A DNA stretch of 49,949 nt from an uncultured Maribacter sp. (GTDB lineage Bacteria > Bacteroidota > Bacteroidia > Flavobacteriales > Flavobacteriaceae), in contig CAKZLG010000277.1 in NCBI GenBank assembly GCA_937125035.1, positions 1 through 49,949 on the forward strand, in the 5' to 3' direction. Shown piece by piece: positions 1-7,931 of the stretch. The first letter of the stretch is position 1, and each line of letters opens with the position of its first letter. The position numbers were made by a program, and so were the translations under genes. The notes beneath the pieces were generated by a model. The model ran no database searches and was not told the origin of the DNA. It saw only the letters and a list, made by a program, of their open reading frames with translations.

Positions 1-290
1 GCTGGGTGCTGCCCTGTCTGTATGGCATATTGTTCCGCGGGAAGCCCAAAGGAATCATAGCCCTGCGGGTGCAGTACGTTAAAACCTTGGTGCCGCTTAT
101 AGCGTGCGTAGATATCGCTGGCAATGTACCCCAAAGGATGCCCCACATGCAGCCCTGCGCCAGAAGGGTATGGAAACATATCCAGCACATAGAACTTCTC
201 CTTGTCAGAATTGTTCTTTGCCCTGAATGTGCCGTTGTCCGCCCAATATTTTTGCCATTTGGCCTCAATTTCATTGAAATTGTAATGCAT
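1..290 (-). CDS. leuS: Leucyl-tRNA synthetase, N-terminal part (runs off the window)
   Basis: This class I aminoacyl-tRNA synthetase charges tRNA-Leu in the cytoplasm. Only the first 96 or so residues are present; the gene continues past base 1. The N-terminus [16 protein letters not shown] is typical of LeuS. The ATP-binding signature [13 protein letters not shown] follows at about residues 40-52, with the HIGH-like tetrad HVGH at 48-51, and then the conserved [13 protein letters not shown] stretch. The ATG at 290 is chosen because the LeuS fold begins there; the frame stays open a little further upstream. A -7 promoter box lies just upstream on the same strand. Identity is near certain; the rest of the protein cannot be judged. 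Confidence 0.95.
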   Translation of the reverse strand, partial: MHYNFNEIEAKWQKYWADNGTFRAKNNSDKEKFYVLDMFPYPSGAGLHVGHPLGYIASDIYARYKRHQGFNVLHPQGYDSFGLPAEQYAIQTGQHP

Positions 291-298
291 GCTGTAGA

Positions 299-306
299 TA
301 TCTTTG
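299..306 (+). promoter_or_regulatory. Possible -7 box for the gliding-associated protein gene
   Basis: The sequence TATCTTTG matches TAnnTTTG on the plus strand in the gap between the divergent leuS and the secreted-protein gene. It would give a leader of about 110 bases to the ATG at 424, or about 20 bases to the alternative ATG at 334. It partly opposes the leuS leader, so it could be a chance match. Confidence 0.3.
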
Positions 307-315
307 GATAAGCCG

Positions 316-323
316 CAAAAATA
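316..323 (-). promoter_or_regulatory. Bacteroidota-type -7 box for leuS
   Basis: Read on the minus strand this is TATTTTTG, a full match to the Bacteroidota -7 consensus TAnnTTTG. It lies 25 bases upstream of the leuS ATG, which would give a short leader. No clear -33 TTG was found. Confidence 0.45.
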
Positions 324-423
324 GCCCGAATCGATGAAAGTTGAAAAGATAATGATGATTAACGCTTATCCGCATCAATTGGCCTGCCCTAACATCAAAA
401 TAGTATCTTTAAAATCTGTGAGG

Positions 424-2295
424 ATGCACCAACGTACATACGGTTTTATACTTTTCCTTTTTCTATCTATTTCGCCAAACGCACTTAGGGCGCAATTGGG
501 TTTTTGCACGGGAAACTCGGGGGACCCGATCTTTACAGAGGATTTTGGCGCGGGCACCACGGATGGCCCCGCTCTGGCGCCAGGCACCACCTTCTACAAT
601 TTTACCACGGGCACACCCTTTGATGGTTCTTACACCGTTTCCAGCACAAGCAACTATTTTAATTGGCTGAGCATACAAGATAGGACCCCGGGCGACACCA
701 ATGGTAAAATGTTCATCGTGAACGCCAGTTTTACGGCCGGCGAATTTTATCAGAGAGAGGTTGGGGGACTCTGTGAAAATACCTCGTATGAATTCTCTTC
801 TTGGCTGGTAAACCTACAATCCCCTATGGAATGTGAGGGCAACAGCATCCCCATTAATGTACGGTTTCAGATTTGGGACGAGACGGACACCATCTTATTG
901 GCCCAAGGGGATACCGGGAACATCCTTGCCAGGGCCGATGCCGATTGGGAGCAGTACGCCCTTGTTTTTAAAACCGAGCCCGGACAGACCTCCGTTATCC
1001 TTAAAATGCGAAACAACAGCAATGGTGGCTGCGGCAATGACCTTGCCATTGATGACATCCTCTTTAAATCCTGCGGGGATATGGTCTCCGTTACGGATAC
1101 CGAAGATGAGACCGAACAGACCGTATGCGCGGACCAAGGGGCCGTTACCACGACCCTTACCGCAAACCCTGATTTTTCCATCTATACCACCCATGCCTAT
1201 CAGTGGCAACAAAGCACAGATGAGGAAAATTGGGTGGATATTCCCGGCGAGGTCAATGCCACGTTGACCACCCCGCCCGTAGCACAAACAACCTATTTCA
1301 GGGCAAAAATTGCAGAGGATGTCCTTAACGTTGCCAATGACCTCTGCAATGTGGTCTCAGACGTTTTTGCTATCCAAGTATTGCCAGTGCCCAACGCGCC
1401 GTTGAGCATGGGCGACTTGACCATTTGCCAAGGCGATACCGGAACCCTCAGTACAACCGTGGAAGCTGGTTACGTGGTACGATGGTATGATGCCCCAGTG
1501 GCGGGCAATCTGCTTCTGGAAAACAGCACCACATTGGCAACAGACACCCCGGGCACCTATTATGCCGAGGCCAACGTTATGGAAATAGCCTGTGCCTCCC
1601 CCACGCGTACCCCGGTGACCCTTACCGTAACCCAACCGCCCCAGGTGACCGACGAGGACCTCCTTTTTTGTGAAAATACCACACAAACCCTTTCAGCGGG
1701 GTTGGACAATCTTTCCTATCAATGGAGCACGGGCCAGACCACGAGAGACATCACCATAGATCAAGCGGGCACCTACCAGGTACAGGTAACGGATGCCAAC
1801 GGCTGCACAGCCATAAAAACGATAGTCTTGGAAGAATTGGCACAGCCAGAGATAGCACGTATCCTTTCTGATGGGTCATCCATTGTGGTACACACCGCCA
1901 ATAGGGGAGATTTTGAATATTCGTTGAATGGCACCACTTATCAAAATAGTTCCGTATTTGAAACCGTGGAAGGTGGGCGGTATAGGATATACGTGCGCAA
2001 TACCGCCAACTGTGATGCCGTTGTGCAGGAATTCTACCACTTGGTCATCCCTAAATTCTTTACCCCCAACGGGGATGCGGTAAATGACATTTTTCAACCG
2101 GACGGGTTGGAGATCTTCAATACCATCCGTTTTTCCATTTTTGACCGTTATGGCGCTTTGCTGAAAACCTCTTCGGAACAAACCCCTTTTTGGAATGGCA
2201 CCTTTCAAGGCAGGGACATGCCCGCCACGGATTATTGGTACCATATAACCGCGGACACCCTTCAATTTAAGGGCCACTTTAGCCTTAAACGTTAA
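424..2295 (+). CDS. Secreted gliding motility-associated (CHU_C) protein
   Basis: This is a probable surface or extracellular protein of about 623 residues exported by the type IX secretion system. It starts with a signal peptide (MHQRTYGFILFLFLSI...ALRAQ). A carbohydrate-binding-like or Ig-like region rich in Thr, Asn and Asp follows, including PKD/SprB-like stretches such as YQWSTGQTT and YQVQVTDANGC. The last 85 residues form a CHU_C-type sorting domain, with the hallmark FFTPNGDAVNDIF, then IFDRYG and PATDYWYHI. This type B signal keeps or releases cargo at the surface. The ATG at 424 is preferred because the signal peptide begins there; an in-frame ATG at 334 would add 30 residues ahead of it. 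The ligand cannot be read from the sequence. Confidence 0.85.
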   Translation: MHQRTYGFILFLFLSISPNALRAQLGFCTGNSGDPIFTEDFGAGTTDGPALAPGTTFYNFTTGTPFDGSYTVSSTSNYFNWLSIQDRTPGDTNGKMFIVNASFTAGEFYQREVGGLCENTSYEFSSWLVNLQSPMECEGNSIPINVRFQIWDETDTILLAQGDTGNILARADADWEQYALVFKTEPGQTSVILKMRNNSNGGCGNDLAIDDILFKSCGDMVSVTDTEDETEQTVCADQGAVTTTLTANPDFSIYTTHAYQWQQSTDEENWVDIPGEVNATLTTPPVAQTTYFRAKIAEDVLNVANDLCNVVSDVFAIQVLPVPNAPLSMGDLTICQGDTGTLSTTVEAGYVVRWYDAPVAGNLLLENSTTLATDTPGTYYAEANVMEIACASPTRTPVTLTVTQPPQVTDEDLLFCENTTQTLSAGLDNLSYQWSTGQTTRDITIDQAGTYQVQVTDANGCTAIKTIVLEELAQPEIARILSDGSSIVVHTANRGDFEYSLNGTTYQNSSVFETVEGGRYRIYVRNTANCDAVVQEFYHLVIPKFFTPNGDAVNDIFQPDGLEIFNTIRFSIFDRYGALLKTSSEQTPFWNGTFQGRDMPATDYWYHITADTLQFKGHFSLKR

Positions 2296-2358
2296 GGGAT
2301 TGAAAATGTAAGTTGCATTTCACATTACTTTGCTATTTTTACGGGACTTTTAGGCATT

Positions 2359-3237
2359 ATGGCAAACTCTTTTGAAAAGTACCAAAAACGCAAGTTGATC
2401 TCCTCCTATTTTTCAGTGGTGCTGAGCATAGCCTTGGTCCTTTTTCTTTTGGGCATATTGGGACTCCTGGTGCTCAATACCCAAAAACTGGCGGACCGCT
2501 CCAAAGAACAGATCACCATCTCCCTATTTTTGAGCGAAGATGCCAAAGAGGTGGAAGTGGACCAATTGAAGAAGACTTTGGCCATGTCTGAATATGCCAA
2601 ATCTGCCACTTACGTCTCCAAGGAGGAAGCAGCAGCGGCCCACAGTGCGGAGATAGGAGAGGATTTTGTGGACTACCTGGGCTATAATCCCTTGAAAAAT
2701 TCCATAGACGTACAGTTGAAAGCTGCTTTCGTAACTTCAGAAAAGGTAGCCGAAATTGCCGATACGCTCTTGGAAAAATCCTTTGTTGACGAAGTAAGTT
2801 ATGACAAGGTCTTAGTGGGCATGGTGGCGAAAAGTGTTGAAAAAATCGGGTTTTGGATTCTCGTGGCCAGTGGCCTTTTTACATTTATTGCCGTACTGCT
2901 GATCAACAGTTCCATACGGCTATCCATCTATTCCAAAAGGTTCATTATAAAGACCATGCAAATGGTGGGGGCCACAAAGACCTTCATTCGCCGGCCTTTT
3001 ATATGGCAGAATATAAAATTGGGCATGTTGGGCGCGCTTTTGGCCCTCATGGGCATAGGTGGTGTCATTTACTACGTAAATACCCAGTTCCAAGATCTGG
3101 GGCTGTTGGAGGAACCTTACATCATAGCGGTGCTATTGATCTCCATATTTATGTTGGGCATCCTTATATCGCTCATAAGCACGTATTTTGCCACGCAGCG
3201 TTTTTTAAATCTGAGAACTGACGAATTATATTACTAA
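2359..3237 (+). CDS. ftsX: Cell division protein FtsX (ABC permease)
   Basis: FtsX is the membrane partner of the FtsE ATPase; together they activate peptidoglycan hydrolases at the division septum. The 292-residue protein has the expected order. A cytoplasmic start (MANSFEKYQKRKLISSYFS) leads to a first transmembrane helix near residues 18-40. An extracytoplasmic loop of about 125 residues follows, including the motif ITISLFLSEDAKE. Three more helices lie near 165-190, 215-240 and 255-280, within an FtsX permease domain (MVGATKTFIRRPF). ftsE is not adjacent, as is common in this phylum. It heads a rightward cluster with the DUF3098 gene, uppP and truB, with gaps of 9, 1 and 27 bases. Confidence 0.93.
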   Translation: MANSFEKYQKRKLISSYFSVVLSIALVLFLLGILGLLVLNTQKLADRSKEQITISLFLSEDAKEVEVDQLKKTLAMSEYAKSATYVSKEEAAAAHSAEIGEDFVDYLGYNPLKNSIDVQLKAAFVTSEKVAEIADTLLEKSFVDEVSYDKVLVGMVAKSVEKIGFWILVASGLFTFIAVLLINSSIRLSIYSKRFIIKTMQMVGATKTFIRRPFIWQNIKLGMLGALLALMGIGGVIYYVNTQFQDLGLLEEPYIIAVLLISIFMLGILISLISTYFATQRFLNLRTDELYY

Positions 3238-3246
3238 ATTTGCAGC

Positions 3247-3510
3247 ATGAGCAAAAAGAACAAGAACGTTCAAGCGCCCAGACAGGAATTTATCTTTCAA
3301 AGGAAAAATTATCTTTTCATGTTCATTGGCGTGGCCTTTATCACCTTGGGCTTTATTTTGATGAGCGGGGGTGGCAGTGATGACCCCAATGTCTTCAATC
3401 CGGAAATATTCAACTTCAGAAGAATTCGCCTGGCCCCTACCTTGGTCCTCATAGGGCTTGGCATTGAGGTATATGCCATATTGTTGAACCCCCATAAAAA
3501 AGAGAGCTGA
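3247..3510 (+). CDS. DUF3098 small membrane protein
   Basis: This 87-residue protein has two predicted transmembrane helices, at about residues 22-40 (LFMFIGVAFITLGFILMSGG) and 61-80 (LAPTLVLIGLGIEVYAILL). Between them lies a short loop carrying DPNVFNPEIFNFRRI. This arrangement is the Bacteroidota DUF3098 family, which I recognise as a usual neighbour of ftsX and uppP. Its function is unknown. It lies 9 bases after ftsX and 1 base before the uppP start, so it is almost certainly co-transcribed and may act in envelope or division processes (inference from context only). Confidence 0.85.
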   Translation: MSKKNKNVQAPRQEFIFQRKNYLFMFIGVAFITLGFILMSGGGSDDPNVFNPEIFNFRRIRLAPTLVLIGLGIEVYAILLNPHKKES

Positions 3511-3511
3511 C

Positions 3512-4309
3512 TTGGATACATTGGATGCCATAATTTTGGGGATTGTACAAGGGCTCACTGAATTTCTACCGGTTTCCTCAAGCGGCCATTTAGAGCTTGG
3601 CAAGGCCATTCTGGGTGATAACTCCGTGCCTGAGGAAAGCCTCCTTTTTACGGTTGTCCTCCATTTTGCCACCGCATTGAGCACCTTGGTGGTGTTTCGA
3701 AAAGATGTCTGGGAAATCATTAAGGGGCTGCTGCAGTTCAAATGGAACGAAGAAGCACAGTTTACAGCAAAAATCATCGTTTCCATGCTGCCCGCAGTTA
3801 TGGTGGGCCTCTTTTTCGAGGAACAATTGGAAGCTTTTTTTGGGGGCAATGTACAGTTTGTAGGGTTTATGTTATTGATAACAGCGGCCCTGCTCTATTT
3901 TGCGGACAAGGCAAAGAATACAGGTAAAAAAGTAGGTTTTGGAAGCGCTTTCATTGTAGGGGTTTCCCAAGCCATTGCCATGTTGCCCGGCATTTCCAGA
4001 AGTGGGGCAACGATATCCACTTCCGTACTCTTGGGGGTGGACAAGACCAAAGCGGCCCGGTTCTCATTTTTAATGGTGGTGCCGTTGATATTTGGTAAGA
4101 TAGCCAAAGACCTGTTGGGCGGAGAGCTCCATTTCAGTGGGGATAACAATGTGGCCCTGGGCGCTGGCTTTGTGGCTGCCTTTTTGGCGGGGTTGGCCGC
4201 TTGTACATGGATGATCAAACTTGTTAGGCAAAGTAAGCTTTCCTATTTTGCCATCTACTGTCTCATCGTAGGGCTCATAGCCGTGGGCTATGGCTTTATG
4301 ACGCCTTAG
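3512..4309 (+). CDS. uppP: Undecaprenyl-diphosphatase UppP/BacA
   Basis: This integral membrane enzyme dephosphorylates undecaprenyl diphosphate to recycle the lipid carrier for peptidoglycan, and overexpression of the family gives bacitracin resistance. The 265 residues carry both family signatures: QGLTEFLPVSSSGHL at residues 13-27, with the Q/E-xxx-E motif at Q13 and E17, and the PGISRSGAT motif in the middle of the protein. About eight hydrophobic helices are visible. The start is a TTG at 3512, one base after the stop of the DUF3098 gene, and gives the expected MDTLDAIILG N-terminus. A rarer start codon plus close coupling suggests translational coupling to the gene before it. Confidence 0.93.
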   Translation: MDTLDAIILGIVQGLTEFLPVSSSGHLELGKAILGDNSVPEESLLFTVVLHFATALSTLVVFRKDVWEIIKGLLQFKWNEEAQFTAKIIVSMLPAVMVGLFFEEQLEAFFGGNVQFVGFMLLITAALLYFADKAKNTGKKVGFGSAFIVGVSQAIAMLPGISRSGATISTSVLLGVDKTKAARFSFLMVVPLIFGKIAKDLLGGELHFSGDNNVALGAGFVAAFLAGLAACTWMIKLVRQSKLSYFAIYCLIVGLIAVGYGFMTP

Positions 4310-4336
4310 CCCTACCCACACCCTAAGCAGTATAGC

Positions 4337-5047
4337 ATGAACACCACGTTGACCAAAGAGGATTTTTTAAATGGTCAGGTACTTTTCATTGACAAACCCC
4401 TGGGCTGGTCCTCATTTCAGGCCGTAAACAAGCTAAAATGGGCCATACGAAAGAAGTTTGGTCTCAAAAAATTAAAAATAGGCCACGCTGGTACCTTAGA
4501 TCCCTTGGCTACCGGGCTCCTCATCATCTGTACGGGTAAATTCACTAAAAAAATACCGGAATACCAAGGCCAGACCAAGGAATATACCGGCACGATCACC
4601 CTTGGGGCCACCACCCCGTCTTATGATATGGAAACGGAAGTGGACCAACTCTTTCCAACGGCGCACATCACCGAGGATGGCATTAAAAAAGCCACCCAGG
4701 CCCTTACTGGCGAAATAGCCCAGACGCCCCCCATTTTCTCAGCGTTGAAAAAGGATGGAAAACGGATGTACGAATACGCAAGGGCGGGAAAGGAAATAGA
4801 ACTGAAAAAGAGAAACGTAACGATTTTTGAATTTGAGATAACGGCCATTTCACTGCCCGAAGTCCATTTTAGGATCTGTTGTAGCAAAGGGACCTACATC
4901 CGATCCATAGCCCATGATTTTGGCCATCAATTGGGTAGTGGAGGGTACCTGAGTGCGCTTAGAAGAACCAAGATAGGGGATTTCAACGTAGATATAGCCC
5001 AAGACCCTGGGGCCTTTGCAGACCACATACTTCTTGGGCAAGCCTAA
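4337..5047 (+). CDS. truB: tRNA pseudouridine(55) synthase TruB
   Basis: TruB makes pseudouridine at position 55 in the T-arm of almost all tRNAs. The 236-residue protein has the N-terminal KPLGWSSFQAV motif and the catalytic GHAGTLDPLATGLL motif, with the catalytic aspartate at residue 55. The central KEYTGTITLG and the later KGTYIRSIAHDFG also match TruB. The length is short of some homologues, which have a C-terminal PUA domain, as is usual in Flavobacteria. It lies 27 bases after uppP in the same rightward cluster. Identification is firm. Confidence 0.95.
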   Translation: MNTTLTKEDFLNGQVLFIDKPLGWSSFQAVNKLKWAIRKKFGLKKLKIGHAGTLDPLATGLLIICTGKFTKKIPEYQGQTKEYTGTITLGATTPSYDMETEVDQLFPTAHITEDGIKKATQALTGEIAQTPPIFSALKKDGKRMYEYARAGKEIELKKRNVTIFEFEITAISLPEVHFRICCSKGTYIRSIAHDFGHQLGSGGYLSALRRTKIGDFNVDIAQDPGAFADHILLGQA

Positions 5048-5092
5048 GGGCAACGCATATGGGCCGGTGAAGGCGGCACGATTAAAATAAAA

Positions 5093-5845
5093 ATGCAAAA
5101 AACAGGTTATAGTACCATGAATTTGAACAGAAGCCAATTAGCATTTCTGATCACCCTTTTCACAATGGGAATCATGGTATTGACGCTCTATAACGTACAT
5201 CTGGGAGCACAGACTGAAAATGCCGATGATTATGTAGTGGAAATGGCCTTGGATGAAACCTTGCAGGAAATTCTGGATGAAGAGGAAAAGCTCAAAGAAG
5301 AAGCGCAGCAAGCAGACCCCATCAAAAGCCACATGGCCTTTAACGAAACCGCAAAACCCAGTCTTGGCAATCCAGAACCCTTAAAGACCTTGGAGGAAAT
5401 TTTGGAAGAAAAAGCCCAAATGGACGACGGAGCGGCCACTACAGATGACCTTTCTGATTCTGAGTATGCCGCCAAAGTACGGGAGCTGGCCAAAAGACGA
5501 GAGGAAAAAAAAGAGCTTCTAGGGGAAAAGGATGCCAAAAAACAGGAATACACCAATAACTTGGCCAAGCGCAGAACATCAGTTTCCTTTTCTTTGATAG
5601 ATCGTACCCATTATAAATTGCCCCCTCCCATCTATACTTGTATTGAAGGGGGAAAGGTCGTCATTAACATAGAGGTAGATCGGTACGGTAATGTTATTGA
5701 GGCCGACTTCAACGCCAAGAGCTCTGGTACAGCCAATGGCTGCCTCGTGGACAATGCCATTGCCTACGCTTTAAAATCCAAATTCAACCCTTCTGAAAAA
5801 CCTATTCAGAAAGGTAGTATTACGTACTTATTCCAAGAAAAGTAA
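5093..5845 (+). CDS. TonB-like membrane-anchored protein
   Basis: This 250-residue protein has a single N-terminal membrane anchor (AFLITLFTMGIMVLTLYNVHLG, about residues 17-38). A long acidic and charged coiled-coil-like region follows (repeated EEILEE and EEEKLKEE, about 50-160). The C-terminal domain of about 85 residues resembles the TonB C-terminal fold (VVINIEVDRYGNVIEADF...NAIAYALKSKFNP). It may span the periplasm and transmit energy or act structurally. No ExbB or ExbD is nearby, and the proline-rich region of classical TonB is missing, so the role is uncertain. The ATG at 5093 is kept because of its A-rich upstream sequence; an ATG at 5117 is possible. Its end overlaps the convergent thioredoxin-like gene by 18 bases. 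Confidence 0.7.
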   Translation: MQKTGYSTMNLNRSQLAFLITLFTMGIMVLTLYNVHLGAQTENADDYVVEMALDETLQEILDEEEKLKEEAQQADPIKSHMAFNETAKPSLGNPEPLKTLEEILEEKAQMDDGAATTDDLSDSEYAAKVRELAKRREEKKELLGEKDAKKQEYTNNLAKRRTSVSFSLIDRTHYKLPPPIYTCIEGGKVVINIEVDRYGNVIEADFNAKSSGTANGCLVDNAIAYALKSKFNPSEKPIQKGSITYLFQEK

Positions 5846-6439
5846 TTGTACCAGTTCTTTCATGGTGCTTTTCCCCTTATCCTTATTGTACCACGCCTGT
5901 AGTTCTTCCCTAAAGCTTGCGGTTAGACTGCCATGGGCGGCTTTATAATCTTCCACCATTCTCGTGGCAGGTTCCGGCCTTGGCCCCCAAGTATTCAAAA
6001 CTCGTAGGGTTTCTGGTTCCAATTGAAGGAGCTTGGGGATGGACATGGCGCCCTTGGTAAGGAAATGCCCTATAAGACCAAGATGTTCATCCCGTAAAGC
6101 CACACGCAAGGAAATATTGGGGCTGGCCTGTGCCACCTTATTCATTACGGGCAGGGCCGGAGCGGCATCCCCGCACCAACTTTCCGTGAGTACCAACCAA
6201 AGCATTGGTTTTTGCAATGCACGTATCTCGGCCTCAAGGCCATCTGAAATACTCAAGGTTTTTTCCCAGCGCTTCATGCGTCTGGCATTGAGCCGGGTAT
6301 AGGTGCTATAGTCCTCAGACGTGTTTGGACCTGTGGTCTTACCTTCAAGGGCCAATGCCATGACCATTTTATAATAGTCCTCATAGGATTGGGAAGCCTT
6401 GAGAGCGTTGTTCAAGTGTATTTTCATTTGGGTATGCAA
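5828..6439 (-). CDS. Thioredoxin-family protein with WCGD motif
   Basis: This 203-residue protein has no signal peptide and is probably cytoplasmic. The core (WLVLTESWCGDAAPALPVMNKV, residues 81-102) is a thioredoxin fold, but the active site is WCGD at 88-91. Only one cysteine is kept where thioredoxins have CxxC. A conserved cis-proline-like stretch (GAMSIPKLLQL) follows, then a motif around WGPRPEPA. I recognise it as a thioredoxin-fold family common in Bacteroidota, of unknown partner. With a single cysteine it cannot be an ordinary dithiol reductase; a bacilliredoxin-like thiol role is possible (inference). An alternative start is the ATG at 6427. Confidence 0.8.
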   Translation of the reverse strand: MHTQMKIHLNNALKASQSYEDYYKMVMALALEGKTTGPNTSEDYSTYTRLNARRMKRWEKTLSISDGLEAEIRALQKPMLWLVLTESWCGDAAPALPVMNKVAQASPNISLRVALRDEHLGLIGHFLTKGAMSIPKLLQLEPETLRVLNTWGPRPEPATRMVEDYKAAHGSLTASFREELQAWYNKDKGKSTMKELVQLLFLE

Positions 6440-6452
6440 GGTTCAAATTTTT

Positions 6453-6491
6453 AGGGTTCCGTACTTTAGTTGAGATCCGGTACGGAACCTT
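6453..6491. repeat. Inverted repeat, 13-base-pair stem
   Basis: AGGGTTCCGTAC at 6453-6464 pairs with GTACGGAACCTT starting at 6480; twelve pairs are Watson-Crick, one is G-U, and the loop is 15 bases. It lies between two leftward genes, upstream of the thioredoxin-like gene and downstream of the small secreted protein gene. There is no flanking T-run, so it is not a classical terminator. It could be a protein-binding site or an RNA hairpin in the leader of the downstream gene. Confidence 0.5.
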
Positions 6492-6593
6492 ACAAGAAGG
6501 TGATACTGCAATAGCGCTGGCAATAATAGATAAGGCCCACCTCTCATTTCTGAAAAGATGGGCCCATCCCGACTAACCAAACTTTACTTCTTA

Positions 6594-6938
6594 TTACATG
6601 CCTTTATAGGGGTTGAAATCTTCTGGCAAATAGACAGTGGTGTCAAAGTCCAATTCCACATCCTCTTCCACATCATAAACAACAATATCCTTTACGGGGA
6701 GAACCATACCTTCGTAGGGGTTAAAATCTTCTGGCAGATAAAGGTAAGGGTCAAAACCCAGGTCAATTTCCTCTTCTACCTCCAAGCGGGACAATTCCTC
6801 GTGCAAAACAAGTTCCGGTGCATTATTGTCCGTAGCCTCCCCTAATTTGGGCTGATTGGTAACCACGTTGCTTTCAGATGCTGTGGCCATTGTAAATACA
6901 CTCAACATCATTCCGCTTAAAAATATTCGCTTTTTCAT
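6594..6938 (-). CDS. Small secreted protein with two YLPEDFNPY repeats
   Basis: This 114-residue protein has no known function. It starts with a signal peptide (MKKRIFLSGMMLSVFTMATA). Its most striking feature is a 25-residue unit present twice, at about residues 54-78 and 90-114. Each copy begins VEE(E/D) and ends YLPEDFNPY(E/K)GM, and the second copy is the exact C-terminus. The rest is strongly acidic. The ATG at 6938 is preferred over 6959, because a good promoter (6964-6992) would begin transcription near or downstream of 6959. The repeats may bind a ligand or metal or act as an adhesive surface, but this is speculation. It lies downstream of the YitT gene with a gap of about 106 bases. 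Confidence 0.6.
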   Translation of the reverse strand: MKKRIFLSGMMLSVFTMATASESNVVTNQPKLGEATDNNAPELVLHEELSRLEVEEEIDLGFDPYLYLPEDFNPYEGMVLPVKDIVVYDVEEDVELDFDTTVYLPEDFNPYKGM

Positions 6939-6963
6939 ATGTACCATTTTAGTAATCATGGTG

Positions 6964-6992
6964 CAAAGATATCCATAATTCGAATATTCAAA
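6964..6992 (-). promoter_or_regulatory. Promoter (-33 TTTG, -7 TATCTTTG) for the repeat protein
   Basis: On the minus strand TTTG (6989-6992) is followed after 17 bases by TATCTTTG (6964-6971), a good match to the Bacteroidota promoter. It lies 26 bases upstream of the ATG at 6938. It shows that the repeat protein has its own promoter after the YitT gene. Confidence 0.6.
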
Positions 6993-7029
6993 CGTTTTGC
7001 TGTGTTAATTGAGTGTTAAACTTTTTATT

Positions 7030-7048
7030 ATAATAGTTTTACTATTAT
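7030..7048. promoter_or_regulatory. Perfect palindrome ATAATAGT-TTT-ACTATTAT, possible operator
   Basis: An 8-base perfect inverted repeat with a 3-base spacer overlaps the stop codon of the YitT gene and lies upstream of the repeat-protein promoter. The octamer ATAATAGT recurs twice upstream of the tetR gene at the other end of this operon (13071-13100). It may be a binding site of the encoded TetR protein, linking the repeat protein to the same control. AT-rich palindromes also occur by chance. Confidence 0.4.
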
Positions 7049-7929
7049 TCTATGCTTCTTTTCTTGATCATCCCCCCCCGGGTATCGTTGATCTTACTCA
7101 TCACCACAAAGGCCTTTGGGTCTATTTTTGAAATTTCAATGTTCAATTTTCTGATCTCCAACCTGGTAATCACCGTAAACAGAACATCGTATTCATTATG
7201 GCTACCTTGGCGGCCATACCCGCCCTTTGCAGGATAGATCGTAACGCCCCTGCCCAGAACATTGATGATCATATCCCTCAATTCTTCACTGGAATCTGAT
7301 ATGATGGTCACCCCAGTGTACTCCTCAATTCCTTCTATGACAAAGTCCAGGGTTCTGGAAGCGGCCAGATAGGTGAGCATGGAGTACAATGCCGCCTCTA
7401 CGGAGAGTAAATAGGCCGCTGCCGAGAAGACGATGATATTGATTAGGATGATGATGTCCCCAATGGTCGTTCCCATTTTCCGACTTAGGTAGATCGCCAG
7501 AATCTCCGTGCCATCCAATACACCACCTCCACGTACGGAAAGCCCAATACCAGCACCCAAGAAGAACCCACCAAAAACGGCCACTAAAAGTTTGTCTTGT
7601 GTCACCTCTGGGAATGAAACCGTGGCCAATATCAATGCCAGTCCAATAATGGCCAATGTGGTCTTAATGGCGAATTGTTTGCCTATGACCTTATAGCCCA
7701 ACACTACAAAGGGTATGTTCACCAATAGAATTAAAATGTACAAGGGCCATTCAAAGGCCTCTGCCAAAAGCAGCGAAATTCCGGTGGCGCCACCGTCTAT
7801 GAACTGGTTAGGCAACAAAAAGCTCTCCAGGCCAAAGGCCGCTGAGAAGACACCCGCCACTAAAAAGAAAGTGTCCTTGAAAACAAGACCAATATCCCCT
7901 TTGGTACGCTGTGGCAATCTATTTCCCAT
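7045..7929 (-). CDS. YitT family membrane protein (DUF161/DUF2179)
   Basis: This 294-residue protein has five to six hydrophobic helices in the first two thirds, including the glycine-rich GGGVLDGTEILA near the middle. A soluble C-terminal DUF2179 domain of about 80 residues follows (GVTIISDSSEELRDMI...GRGVTIYPAKGGY). This is the YitT family; the substrate of the family is not known. It begins 2 bases after the stop of the tolC-like gene and is the last gene of the leftward tetR-led operon. Its co-transcription with a tripartite exporter suggests a shared task such as export or membrane homeostasis, but that is only inferred from position. Confidence 0.85.
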   Translation of the reverse strand: MGNRLPQRTKGDIGLVFKDTFFLVAGVFSAAFGLESFLLPNQFIDGGATGISLLLAEAFEWPLYILILLVNIPFVVLGYKVIGKQFAIKTTLAIIGLALILATVSFPEVTQDKLLVAVFGGFFLGAGIGLSVRGGGVLDGTEILAIYLSRKMGTTIGDIIILINIIVFSAAAYLLSVEAALYSMLTYLAASRTLDFVIEGIEEYTGVTIISDSSEELRDMIINVLGRGVTIYPAKGGYGRQGSHNEYDVLFTVITRLEIRKLNIEISKIDPKAFVVMSKINDTRGGMIKKRSIE

Positions 7930-7931
7930 TT

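Noticed and set aside
833-1267. Long overlapping frames inside the gliding-associated protein gene
   Set aside because: They have biased composition (Pro, Arg) that follows from the GC-rich third positions of the real gene in the other frame.
2321-2340. Possible ftsX promoter (TTACTTTG)
   Set aside because: It lacks the conserved A of the TA pair in the -7 box and has no matching -33 element, so it was not listed.
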